Shown: positions 1 to 8,385 of the stretch, one piece after another
How positions within the stretch are numbered: position 1 is the stretch's first letter
Layout of the letters: each line of letters starts with the position of its first letter
Assembly (NCBI GenBank): GCA_945877815.1
Contig: CAMDWJ010000014.1
Coordinates: 1 to 64,000 of the forward strand
Length of the DNA: 64,000 bases
Direction of reading: 5' to 3'
From: Caenispirillum bisanense
Lineage (GTDB): Bacteria; Pseudomonadota; Alphaproteobacteria; Rhodospirillales; UBA2165
Program-made: the position numbers and the translations under genes
The notes under the pieces: model-generated
What the model was told of the DNA's origin: nothing
What the model saw: the letters and a program-made list of their open reading frames with translations, nothing else
The model's database searches: none

Positions 1-107
1 TTCCACGGAGATTCCAAGCCAAGCCCAAGGGCCAAAACGTCCCCAGCTTCCATCGACCAACCTCCCATGCTGAAACCAACCCAGCATGAAAGGCGCAAAA
101 CCCACTT

Positions 108-590
108 TCAACAGTTCTTCAATTCCATTCCAAACGTCGAGGAGCCAAAATCTTCCAAGAGCTCGTTGGTCTGGCGGATGCGCATGCAAAGCACGCGCAA
201 CAGATCGATGGTGAGCTTGGGGTTGTTTTCCAGGGTCTTGATAAAATCGTCGCGCTGCAGTGCCAGCACCTCGGTCGCCTCATTGGCAATGGCGTCGGTC
301 GAGCGCTCGTGGCCGTCTATCAGCGCGATTTCACCGAACACGTCGCCTGGGTTCATGGTGGCGAAGATGATCTTGTCGCCTTCGTGGCTGGGCGAGGATA
401 TCTGCACCCGGCCGTTGACCACGACCATCATATGGGCGGCCGCGTCGCCGCGCCGGAAAATCGTCTCGTCGGCCCCGAACGCCTTGATTTCGGCGCGTTT
501 GGCCAGCGCCGACAGGTCCTTCTCCGACAAATGCCGAAGCAAGAAATGTTCGGCCAATAATCGTTGTTTTTCGACGTCCGTCAGCGTCAT
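108..590 (-). CDS. Cyclic nucleotide-binding domain protein without DNA-binding domain
   Basis: A 160-residue protein that is almost entirely one cNMP-binding (Crp-like) beta-barrel, about residues 15-135. The phosphate-binding-cassette-like stretch is GDVFGEIALIDGHERS. A Crp/Fnr regulator is about 230 residues and carries a C-terminal helix-turn-helix; here the protein stops soon after the long helix (LLRVLCMRIRQTNELLED), so no HTH is present. A GGAGGG ribosome site lies 9 nt before the ATG. It is the last gene in the direction of the SBP operon, 101 nt after SBP1. It could be a stand-alone ligand sensor or a regulator that lost its HTH. The domain is clear; its role is not. Confidence 0.8.
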   Translation of the reverse strand: MTLTDVEKQRLLAEHFLLRHLSEKDLSALAKRAEIKAFGADETIFRRGDAAAHMMVVVNGRVQISSPSHEGDKIIFATMNPGDVFGEIALIDGHERSTDAIANEATEVLALQRDDFIKTLENNPKLTIDLLRVLCMRIRQTNELLEDFGSSTFGMELKNC

Positions 591-691
591 GTGCTGACAC
601 CCTCCGTGGCTTACGAGATGTGCATCCGCCGGGCGTCCCCTCGGTCAACTGCGTGTTTCCGAAGAGGCCAAGTCTAAAAAGAGTAATGCGC

Positions 692-1765
692 CTACTTTTT
701 CTCGAAAATTTCTTTCCAGTCGCGCGGATAACTCTCCTGATACTTCTCCCAATCGGCGATTCCGATCGTCCAGACCTGGCTCGCCGGTGGAAAGGTATAA
801 CTGCCCTGGGCGGGCGACGGGGCGGCGGGATGGGTCCCGTAGGAGCCCTGTTCGCTGACCTTGGAACTGCCCGCCTTGCTGAGCACATAACTCATATAAA
901 GCCGCGCGGCGTTGGGGTGTTTGGCGTTTGCGGTAACGTTCCCGATCTCGCCGAAGGCGGCCAGGCCCTCGGCCGGGAAGATGACCTTCACCGGGGCTTT
1001 GTTTTCGATTTCGCGGATATAGCCGGACGCGCCCGATACGCCGATGCTGGTGCGGCCGCGCACGAGGTCGGAGACGGTGGGTGCGGCGGTGGCATAGATG
1101 CGGGGCTCGTTGACGGCGAGCATTTGCCAGGCGTCCGGCGCAATTTTGAGGCGCAGAAAGGCGTACAGCGTGAGAGCGCTGCCGCCGGCATCCATCGAGG
1201 GCATGCCGATCTTGCCCTTCCATTTCGGATCGAACAGGTCGGTCCAACTCTTTGGATAGTCGACCTCCTTGACGGTCTCGGTATTGACCGCGATCGCCGT
1301 GATCGGCCGCACGACGTAATACCAACGCCCTTGTGCGTCTTTAAGTTCGGCTGGCAGGACATCGAAGGTGGGAACCTTGTAGGCGGCGAGGATGCCCTGA
1401 TCCATCCAGGCCTTGATCAGCGGCAGATCGGTGAGGCCGACATAATCGGCGTCGAGTTTCTTGGCGCCATGTTCCGCGAGCACGCGATCGTACATCTTGG
1501 CGGTCGGCAGGCGGATGTAATCATAGACGATCCCGGTTTCCTTCTTGAACTGATCGAGTGTGATGCTCATCGATTCGGTCGGGATGGTGCCGTAGAGAGT
1601 GAACTGTCCTTCTTTCTTGGCCGCCGCAAACAACGCGGCATCGGCGATTTTTTCGCCGTCAACGATGAAATCCTGGGCTTGGCCTGGTCGCGTCGCGGCG
1701 AGGGTGGCTATCGCCGAGACGACAAGCGCGACGGCGGCGGAACGTAATAGGGGGGCCTTGCTCAC
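692..1765 (-). CDS. ABC transporter substrate-binding protein, paralog 1 of 8
   Basis: Periplasmic iron(III)-type extracellular solute-binding protein of about 357 residues, last of eight tandem paralogs. I chose the GTG at 1765 because it follows an AAGGA-like site and lies 8 nt after the previous stop. Longer ATG starts would lie inside the neighbouring gene. A Sec signal peptide ends near GQAQ. It is the most divergent copy: the family N-terminus ALVVDGEEIADAK reads DFIVDGEKIADAA, and the pocket loop after DLVRGR reads TSIGVSGASG with no tyrosine. It shares a VP-T/S/A-F segment with paralogs 7 and 8. The ligand is unknown; ferric iron or an organic anion are possible from family membership. 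Confidence 0.88.
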   Translation of the reverse strand: MSKAPLLRSAAVALVVSAIATLAATRPGQAQDFIVDGEKIADAALFAAAKKEGQFTLYGTIPTESMSITLDQFKKETGIVYDYIRLPTAKMYDRVLAEHGAKKLDADYVGLTDLPLIKAWMDQGILAAYKVPTFDVLPAELKDAQGRWYYVVRPITAIAVNTETVKEVDYPKSWTDLFDPKWKGKIGMPSMDAGGSALTLYAFLRLKIAPDAWQMLAVNEPRIYATAAPTVSDLVRGRTSIGVSGASGYIREIENKAPVKVIFPAEGLAAFGEIGNVTANAKHPNAARLYMSYVLSKAGSSKVSEQGSYGTHPAAPSPAQGSYTFPPASQVWTIGIADWEKYQESYPRDWKEIFEKK

Positions 1766-1773
1766 CGCGGTCC

Positions 1774-2838
1774 TTACTTTCGATTGAAGATCGTCTTCCA
1801 TTCGTCGACCCAGGTTTCGTGAATCTTGTCCCATTGCTCCGCCTCGATATTCCAGACTTTCTCCTGCGGCGGAAATTTGTAGCCCGATGCCTCGGGCGGG
1901 GGTGCCTCGGGATGCACGCCGTAGGATCCCGAATGTGCTATGAAGGTGCTACCGCGCTTGCTGGTCAGGTAGTTAACATACACGCGCGCGGCGTTGGGAT
2001 GTTTCGCCGTCGCCGTCAGGTTCCCCATTGCGCCAAAGGCTGCCATACCTTCGGCGGGCAGGATGATCTTGATTGGCGCGCCGTTCTCTATCTGATCGGA
2101 GAGTGTTGAGGCCGTCGCATAGGCTGCGGCGATGCGCCCGCGCACCAGATCGTTGATGACGGGCGCGATCGTCGCATAAGTGCGCGGCTCGTTGGCTGCG
2201 ATCTTTTCCCACGATTTCGGATCGACTTGCAGGCGCAGGAAGGCGAACAGCGTGAGTGCGCTGCCGCCCGCTTCGATCGACTGCATGCCAAACTTGCCTT
2301 TCCATTTGGGCTCGAATGTTTCGGCCCAGCTTTTCGGATAGTCTGCTTCCTTAACCATCTCGGTATTGACCGCGATGGTCTGGATGGCCCGCACCGTCGA
2401 GTACCAATGGCCGTCCTTGTCCTTCAGCGCGGGCGCGATCTTGTCATGCCACGGCACCTTGTGGGCGCCCAGAATGCCGCGCGACATCCATTCCTTGATC
2501 AGGGTGTGATCGGTGAGATCGGCGTAGTCGGCATCCAGCTTGCCGGCGGCGAATTCGGCGACCACGCGATCATAGAGTTTCGAAGTCGGGACGCGGACAT
2601 ATTCGACGGTGAGGCCGGTTTCCTTGCGGAACCCGTCCAACAGTTCGGCCATGCTCTCGCTTTGAATGACACCATAGGCATAAAGGCCGCCTTCGGCGCG
2701 CGCCGCCGCCATTAGCTTCACGTCGGCGATTTCTTCGCCGCCAACGACGACAGCCTGGGCGTGCGCTACGTGCTGCAACAGGATCGTAAAAGCGAGAGTA
2801 ATGGAGGCAGAACGCAGGACGGTATTGATCCGCTTCAT
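1774..2838 (-). CDS. ABC transporter substrate-binding protein, paralog 2 of 8
   Basis: Exported solute-binding protein of 354 residues. The signal peptide ends AHAQA, followed by the family start VVVGGEEIADVK. The conserved blocks are a YVRVPTSKLYDRV helix, DLTDHTLIKEWMSRGIL, VPWHDKI, VNTEMVKEADYPKSW, FEPKWKGK, DLVRGR and AKHPNAA. The pocket loop reads IAAAYATAST, unlike the YGGAS of paralogs 3-5. It is followed after 8 nt by paralog 1 and preceded by paralog 3 with a 6-nt gap, so the three are almost certainly cotranscribed. It belongs to the VPWHD subgroup (paralogs 2-6). Confidence 0.9.
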   Translation of the reverse strand: MKRINTVLRSASITLAFTILLQHVAHAQAVVVGGEEIADVKLMAAARAEGGLYAYGVIQSESMAELLDGFRKETGLTVEYVRVPTSKLYDRVVAEFAAGKLDADYADLTDHTLIKEWMSRGILGAHKVPWHDKIAPALKDKDGHWYSTVRAIQTIAVNTEMVKEADYPKSWAETFEPKWKGKFGMQSIEAGGSALTLFAFLRLQVDPKSWEKIAANEPRTYATIAPVINDLVRGRIAAAYATASTLSDQIENGAPIKIILPAEGMAAFGAMGNLTATAKHPNAARVYVNYLTSKRGSTFIAHSGSYGVHPEAPPPEASGYKFPPQEKVWNIEAEQWDKIHETWVDEWKTIFNRK

Positions 2839-2844
2839 TTCATC

Positions 2845-3909
2845 TCACTTTCGGTTGAACAGTACACGCCATTCCTCGGGCCAGGTTTCGTGAATTTGAT
2901 CCCACTGTTCCGGCGGTACGACCCAGACCTGATTTTGGGGTGGGAATTTGTAGCCCGCCGCTTCCGGAGCAGGCGAGTCGGGGTGCGTGCCGTAAGAGCC
3001 GCTGAGCGACATCAGGGTGCTGCCGCGTTTGCTGGTCATATAGTTGACGAAAATCTTGGCCGAATTCGGATGCTTGGCGGTCGATGTGACGTTGCCGAAC
3101 GCGCCGAAGGCGGCGATCCCTTCGGCGGGCAGGATGATCTTGAGCGGTGCTTTGTTCTCGATCTGCCCGGAAAAGGATGCCGCCCCGCCATAGGCCATGG
3201 CGACGCGTCCGCGCACCAGATCGTTCACGGCGGGCGCCATCGTTGCGTATGTGCGCGGATCGTTGGCCGCGATCTTCTCCCATGCTTTCGGGTCTACCTT
3301 GGTGCGTAGGAAGGCGAAAAGCGTGAGCGCACTTCCGCCCGCATCGATCGATTGCATGCCGATTTTGCCTTTCCACTTCGGATCGAAGGTGTCGGCCCAG
3401 CTCTTCGGATAGTCGGCTTCTTTCACCAGTTCGGTGTTCACCGCGATCGTCTGGATAGGTCGCACGATGTAATACCAATATCCGTCCTTGTCGCGCAGTT
3501 CGGGGGAGATCCTGTCATGCCACGGAACCTTGTGGGCCGCGAGGATGCCGCGGTTGACCCAATCTTGGATCAGCGTGAGATCGGTGAGGTCGACATAGTC
3601 CGCGTCGAGTTTTCCGGCTGAAAATTCGGCGATAACGCGGTCGTACAGTTTCGAGGTCGGTACTCGGACATAGTCGATCGCAAGGCCGGTATCCCTTTTG
3701 AACCCGTCGAGCGCGTCGCTCATGCTTTCGGTTGAGTAGGTGCCGTAGACGTTGAGCTCGCCTTCGGCCTTGGCGGCGGCGTACAGCTTGGCGTCGGCGA
3801 TTTCCTCGCCGTCGACAACGAGGGCTTGGGAACAAGCGGAGCTATAAGCGCCGGTGCCGAGAATGATGCCGGACATCGCGGCGATCGTTGCGAGGATCAT
3901 GCGGAACAT
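2845..3909 (-). CDS. ABC transporter substrate-binding protein, paralog 3 of 8
   Basis: Exported solute-binding protein of 354 residues with the same block order as its neighbours. The signal peptide ends SSACSQALVV. A cysteine sits near the cleavage site, but no convincing lipobox precedes it (SSAC lacks a hydrophobic residue at -3), so a soluble periplasmic protein is more likely than a lipoprotein. The pocket loop is VAMAYGGAAS. The gene ends 6 nt before paralog 2 and is separated from paralog 4 by 49 nt. The length is normal and no frame damage is seen. Confidence 0.9.
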   Translation of the reverse strand: MFRMILATIAAMSGIILGTGAYSSACSQALVVDGEEIADAKLYAAAKAEGELNVYGTYSTESMSDALDGFKRDTGLAIDYVRVPTSKLYDRVIAEFSAGKLDADYVDLTDLTLIQDWVNRGILAAHKVPWHDRISPELRDKDGYWYYIVRPIQTIAVNTELVKEADYPKSWADTFDPKWKGKIGMQSIDAGGSALTLFAFLRTKVDPKAWEKIAANDPRTYATMAPAVNDLVRGRVAMAYGGAASFSGQIENKAPLKIILPAEGIAAFGAFGNVTSTAKHPNSAKIFVNYMTSKRGSTLMSLSGSYGTHPDSPAPEAAGYKFPPQNQVWVVPPEQWDQIHETWPEEWRVLFNRK

Positions 3910-3958
3910 TTAGGCCTCCCGTGCGATGGGTGACATCGCGCTCTTTATCTTGTTCGAT

Positions 3959-5023
3959 CTACTTTCGATTGAAGATCGTCTTCCATTCGTCGAACCAGGA
4001 TTCGTGGATCGTGTCCCACTGCTCGGCGGTGACGATCCAGACCTTGTCCTGCGGCGGCAGCGGCGAGCCGGCGACGATCGGTACCGGCGAGTCCGGATGT
4101 GTGCCGTACGATCCCGTCTTCGAGATCAGGGTGCTTCCTTTTTTACTGGTCAAATAATTCACGTAAAGTTTTGCCGCGTTGGGGTGCTTCGCCGTTGTGG
4201 TCACATTGCCCATGCCGCCGAACGCCGCGACGCCCTCGGTTGGAACGATGATCTTGAGCGGTGCGCCGTTCTCCATTTGCTCAGTGAAGGAGGAAGCTCC
4301 GCCATAAGCCAACGCCGTGCGGCCGCGTACCAGATCGTTAATCGTAGGCGCGCTGCTGGTATAGGTGCGCGGATTGAGGGCTGCGACCTTTTTCCAGGCG
4401 TCGGGATCGACTTCGAGACGTAGGAAGGCGAAGAGTGTGCGTGCCGCACCGCCGCCATCGATGGAGGGCATGCCGGTCTTGTCCTTCCATTTGGGATCGA
4501 AGGTATCCTTCCAGCTTATCGGATAATCGGCTTCCTTGATGATCTCGGTGTTCACCGCGAACAACTGCACGGGGCGGTAAACGTAGACCCAGCGGCCATC
4601 CTTATCGCGCAGCTTCGGCGAAATGCGGTCGTGCCATGGCACCTTATGCACGCCCAGAATATCGCGCGACATCCATTCCTTGATGAGCGCGTAGTCCGTC
4701 AGGTCGATATAATCGACATCGAGCTTGCCCGCTGAAAATTCGGCGACGACCCGTTCGTAGAGGCGTGAGGAGCCGACGCGGATGTAGTCGATCTTGAGGC
4801 CGGTATCTTTGCGGAACTCATCTAATGTTTCGGCGATGGTTTCCGACGCATATGTTCCATAGACGCTGAGTTCCTTTTCCGCGCGCGCCGCAGCAAAGAG
4901 TTTCGCGTCTGCAATTTCCTCACCCTCAACCACGAGGGCTTGGGAAAAGGCGGGGCTATAAGCGCCGACGCCAAGAACGAAACAGGATGCAACGGCACCC
5001 GCTGCGAGGATCGTGCGAAGCAT
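3959..5023 (-). CDS. ABC transporter substrate-binding protein, paralog 4 of 8
   Basis: Exported solute-binding protein of 354 residues. By eye its closest relative is paralog 5. The two share ARAEKEL, DGGGAA/EGGGAA instead of the DAGGSA of the others, ALNPRTY with SSAP, and PTEGVAAFGGMGNVT. The pocket loop is TALAYGGASS, the same as in paralog 5 after the first residues. Local oddities are RVGSSRLYERV where the family has RVPTSRLYDRV, and WKDKTGM where the family has WKGKIGM. The pair probably arose by the most recent duplication in the array. Confidence 0.9.
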   Translation of the reverse strand: MLRTILAAGAVASCFVLGVGAYSPAFSQALVVEGEEIADAKLFAAARAEKELSVYGTYASETIAETLDEFRKDTGLKIDYIRVGSSRLYERVVAEFSAGKLDVDYIDLTDYALIKEWMSRDILGVHKVPWHDRISPKLRDKDGRWVYVYRPVQLFAVNTEIIKEADYPISWKDTFDPKWKDKTGMPSIDGGGAARTLFAFLRLEVDPDAWKKVAALNPRTYTSSAPTINDLVRGRTALAYGGASSFTEQMENGAPLKIIVPTEGVAAFGGMGNVTTTAKHPNAAKLYVNYLTSKKGSTLISKTGSYGTHPDSPVPIVAGSPLPPQDKVWIVTAEQWDTIHESWFDEWKTIFNRK

Positions 5024-5073
5024 ATGGGCCTCCCATGTGATCGGGCGGTACGCCGCCCGTTATTTCGTTCAAA

Positions 5074-6138
5074 TTATTTGCGGTTGAAGATGACCTTCCA
5101 TTCTTCGAACCATGTCTCGTGAATCTTGTCCCACTGCTCGGCGTCGATGTTCCAGACCTTATCGTGCGGCGGCAATTGCACGCCTGCGATGACCGGCGCC
5201 GGCGAATCCGGATGAGTGCCGTAGGAACCGCTTTTGGCGATCAATGTGCTGCCCTTCTTGCTGGTCATGTAGTTGACATAGACCTTCGCAGCGTTCGGAT
5301 GCTTCGCCGTACTGGTCACATTACCCATGCCGCCGAAAGCCGCGACACCTTCGGTGGGCAGGATGACTTTGAGAGGGGCGCCGTTCTCGATCTGCTCTGT
5401 GAAGGACGATGCACCGCCATAGGCCGCGCTGGTGCGTCCGCGCACCAGATCATTCACGTTGGGAGCACTGCTGGGATAGGTGCGGGGATTGAGTGCCGCG
5501 ATCTTTTTCCAAGAGTCGGGATCGACCTCCATTCGCAGGAAGGAAAAAAGAGTGAGGGCCGCGCCGCCGCCTTCGATGTTTGGCATGCCCATCTTGCCTT
5601 GCCACTTGGGATCGAAGGTATCCTTCCAGCTTTTCGGATAATCGGCTTCCTTCACCAGTTCGGTATTCACCGCGATGGTCTGTACGGGTCGATAGACGAA
5701 AACCCAATAACCGTCGTCGTTGCGCAGAGCATGCGGAAGCCTTTCGTGCCAGGGCGTCTTGTGCTTGGCCAGGATGCCACGCGACATCCATTCCTTGATC
5801 AGTGTGTGATCGGTCAGGTCGGCATAATCGACCTCCAGCTTGCCGGCCGAAAATTCGGCGAGCACGCGATCGTAAAGCCGCGACGTCGGAACGCGGATAT
5901 ATTCGATCTTGAGCCCCGTATCCTTGCGGAATCCATCGAGTGCATCGCTCAGATTGTCGCTGGGATAGGTTCCGTAGACATTCAGTTCTTTTTCCGCCCG
6001 TGCCGCCGCCATCAGCTTGGCATCTGCGATTTCCTCGCCATCGATGACGAGAGCCTGGGCGCGGACCTCGGAGAAGACGGCGGCGCTCAACATCAGGCCG
6101 ACCGCTACAAGAATTGCCGTTTGTGTGATGCGAGACAT
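5074..6138 (-). CDS. ABC transporter substrate-binding protein, paralog 5 of 8
   Basis: Exported solute-binding protein of 354 residues. The ATG at 6138 is preceded by a GGAGG site, which favours it over an in-frame start 18 codons upstream that would run into the preceding gene. The signal peptide ends VRAQALV. It is the sister of paralog 4 (shared PTEGVAAFGGMGNVT, ALNPRTY, TEQ-M/I-ENGAPLK). It differs at VPWHDRI, which reads TPWHERL here, and in the mature N-terminus. A 50-nt gap separates it from paralog 4. Confidence 0.9.
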   Translation of the reverse strand: MSRITQTAILVAVGLMLSAAVFSEVRAQALVIDGEEIADAKLMAAARAEKELNVYGTYPSDNLSDALDGFRKDTGLKIEYIRVPTSRLYDRVLAEFSAGKLEVDYADLTDHTLIKEWMSRGILAKHKTPWHERLPHALRNDDGYWVFVYRPVQTIAVNTELVKEADYPKSWKDTFDPKWQGKMGMPNIEGGGAALTLFSFLRMEVDPDSWKKIAALNPRTYPSSAPNVNDLVRGRTSAAYGGASSFTEQIENGAPLKVILPTEGVAAFGGMGNVTSTAKHPNAAKVYVNYMTSKKGSTLIAKSGSYGTHPDSPAPVIAGVQLPPHDKVWNIDAEQWDKIHETWFEEWKVIFNRK

Positions 6139-6164
6139 CGCTCGTCCTCCCAATATGTTCGTGA

Positions 6165-7223
6165 TTATTTCTTGAGAACCACGTCTTTCCATTCCTGCTG
6201 CCAGGGCTGCGAGATCTTGTCCCAGAGATCGGCCTGGATGGTCCAGACCTTGTCCTGCGGCGGGAAGGTGATGCCGGGAGCCGACGGCGGAGCGGCATCG
6301 GGATGCGTCCCGTAGGCGCCCGAGGTCGACATCAACGACGAGCCGTGTTTGCTGGTCACGTAGTTGATCCAGACCTTGCCCGCGTTCGGATGCTTGGCGG
6401 TCGAGGTGACATTGCCGAATGCGCCGAAGCTGGCGATGCCTTCGGCCGGAAAGATCGCCTTGAGCGGAGCGCCGTCCTTCGTTTGCGCGACGATGGAATT
6501 GGCATCGACGTAAGCGAGCGGCGTGCGACCGCGCACGAGATCGCTGATAACCGGTGCGATGGTCGCCTGGAAGCGCGGCTCATTCTGCGCGAGCAAATTC
6601 CATGCGTTGTCGGCGACCTTGATGCGAAGGAACGAATGAAGCGTGACGGCGCTGCCACCGGCGTCGATCGACTGCATGCCGACCTTGCCCTTCCACTTGG
6701 GTTCAAGCGTCTCCTTCCAGGTCTTCGGGTAATCTTTTTCCGAGACTTCGGCGGTATTGACGCCGATCACATAAATCGGGCGCACGATGTAATACCAGCG
6801 GCCATCGGGATGCTTGAGATTGTCCGCAATCTTGTCGTGCCAAGGAACCTTGTGGGCTGCCAGCACGCCGCGCGAGACCCATTCCTTGATGAGCGTCAGA
6901 TCGGTGAGATCGGCGTAATCGGCCTCAAGCTTGTTGGATGCGAATTCGGCGAGCACGCGGTCGTACATGCGCGACGAGGGGATGCGGACATATTCGAGCG
7001 CGATGCCCGTATCCTTCTTGAACCCGTCGAGCACCGGCTGGATGGCCTCGGTCGGATAGGCGCCGTAGACATCGACGCGGCCCTCTTTTTTTGCGGCAGC
7101 AAACAGTGTGGCATCCGCGATTTCTTCTCCGTTGACTACGAGGGCTTGGGCGCGTGCCTCGCCATAGGCGAGAGCGGAAACGGCGAGGCTCAGCGCCAGA
7201 CCGGTTAAAATATTTTTCGTCAT
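6165..7223 (-). CDS. ABC transporter substrate-binding protein, paralog 6 of 8
   Basis: Exported solute-binding protein of 352 residues. I prefer the ATG at 7223 (MTKNIL) because GGGAG lies just upstream; a start at 7235 is also possible. The signal peptide ends ARAQALV. The pocket loop TPLAYVDANS carries an acidic residue where other copies have glycine, and it is followed by VAQTKDGAPLK instead of the ENGAP form. The usual VKEADYP is VSEKDYP, a feature shared only with paralog 7 (VAEKDYP). The C-terminus ends VLKK instead of FNRK. It is intermediate between the two subgroups. Confidence 0.9.
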   Translation of the reverse strand: MTKNILTGLALSLAVSALAYGEARAQALVVNGEEIADATLFAAAKKEGRVDVYGAYPTEAIQPVLDGFKKDTGIALEYVRIPSSRMYDRVLAEFASNKLEADYADLTDLTLIKEWVSRGVLAAHKVPWHDKIADNLKHPDGRWYYIVRPIYVIGVNTAEVSEKDYPKTWKETLEPKWKGKVGMQSIDAGGSAVTLHSFLRIKVADNAWNLLAQNEPRFQATIAPVISDLVRGRTPLAYVDANSIVAQTKDGAPLKAIFPAEGIASFGAFGNVTSTAKHPNAGKVWINYVTSKHGSSLMSTSGAYGTHPDAAPPSAPGITFPPQDKVWTIQADLWDKISQPWQQEWKDVVLKK

Positions 7224-7299
7224 GAATGCTCCCATTGGTTCGGCGCATTAATCGCCGGCTGCAATTACCTTCGACTCTAACATCTCAATCGAAATCGGA

Positions 7300-8355
7300 C
7301 TACTTCTGCTGGAATACCTGTTTCCACTCAGTGGGCCAGGATTCGTGATATTTCTCCCATTCGTCGGGCTTGATGGTCCAAACCTGCGCGGGCGGCGGAT
7401 AGGATTGTCCGCGAAACGACGGGGGCGCTGCCTCGCTGTGGGTTCCGTATGAGCCAGTTGCGGCCACCAATTGGCTTCCATGTTTGCTGGTCACGTAATT
7501 CATCCAAACCTTGGCCGCGTTCGGATGCTTCGCCTTGCTGGTGACGTTTCCGATGGACCCGAACGAGGCGAGTCCTTCGCTCGGAAAGATCATTTTGAGC
7601 GGCGCACCATTTTCAATTTGGCCTGTAATGGCCGATGCGCCGCAGTAACATATGGAAATGCGGCCGCGCACGAGATCGTTCGCGATGGGTGCCGCCGACG
7701 CATAAAGACGCGGCTCGTTCGCCGCGATCTTGGCCCACGCATCCTCGCCGATCTTCAGACGCTGAAACGAATAAAGCGTCAGCGCGCTGCCACCGGCATC
7801 GATGCTGACCGTTCCGATCTTGCCCTTCCATTTCGGATCGAATGTGTCGCGCCAACTTTTCGGATAGTCCTTCTCGGCGACCTCGGCGGTATTCACGCCG
7901 AGCACATAGGTCGGGCGGACGAGATAATACCAATAGCCGTCGGGATCGCGCAGTTCGTCGGGCAGCTTGGCGAAGGACGGCACTTTGTGCTCGACGAAGA
8001 TGCCGCGCTCTTTCCATATCTTCGCGAGGGAGAGATCGGTCAGGTCGGCGTAATCGGCGTCCATCTTATCGGCTTCGAATTCGCGGCTCAGCCGTTCGAA
8101 CATTTGGAAGCCCGGCAGGCGGACGTAATCGAGATCGAGCTTCGTGTCTTTCTTGAAGGCTTCGAGAACCGGTCCGATGGTTTCGCTGGGATAGGTGCCA
8201 TACAAATTAACGCGCCCTTCGGACTTGGCGGCGCCCATCAGTTTGGCGTCGGCGATTTCCTCGCCGCTGATGATAAGCGCCTGGGCCTGTGCGGGTATGT
8301 CTGCGAACAGTAGTGCAATCGCCGTTGCGCCGGCCATTGTGCATCTAAGCAGCAT
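7300..8355 (-). CDS. ABC transporter substrate-binding protein, paralog 7 of 8
   Basis: Exported solute-binding protein of 351 residues with a GGGAGGA ribosome site before the ATG. The signal peptide ends AQAQALI. The pocket loop is ISICYCGASA, with a cysteine on each side of the tyrosine, unique in the array. It has VPSFAKLP where the middle copies have VPWHDRI, and KIWKERGIFVEHK in the hinge-side helix. The 76-nt spacer to paralog 6 is the longest in the array. No hairpin or promoter was recognised in it. Confidence 0.9.
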   Translation of the reverse strand: MLLRCTMAGATAIALLFADIPAQAQALIISGEEIADAKLMGAAKSEGRVNLYGTYPSETIGPVLEAFKKDTKLDLDYVRLPGFQMFERLSREFEADKMDADYADLTDLSLAKIWKERGIFVEHKVPSFAKLPDELRDPDGYWYYLVRPTYVLGVNTAEVAEKDYPKSWRDTFDPKWKGKIGTVSIDAGGSALTLYSFQRLKIGEDAWAKIAANEPRLYASAAPIANDLVRGRISICYCGASAITGQIENGAPLKMIFPSEGLASFGSIGNVTSKAKHPNAAKVWMNYVTSKHGSQLVAATGSYGTHSEAAPPSFRGQSYPPPAQVWTIKPDEWEKYHESWPTEWKQVFQQK

Positions 8356-8385
8356 GGCGTTCCTCCCATTTATGACGGCGTTCGG

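Noticed and set aside
66-88. CATGCTG/CAGCATG stem as terminator of the cNMP-domain gene
   Set aside because: Only 7 bp with no T tract in the direction of transcription; too weak to call.
620-1747. 375-residue plus-strand frame, and similar frames opposite every SBP gene
   Set aside because: Repeated antisense frames arise from the shared codon pattern of the eight paralogs; no ribosome site and low-complexity translation.
2845-3909. Lipoprotein assignment for SBP paralog 3
   Set aside because: The cysteine in SSAC lacks the hydrophobic -3 residue of a lipobox, and the other seven copies have plain AxA-type cleavage sites.
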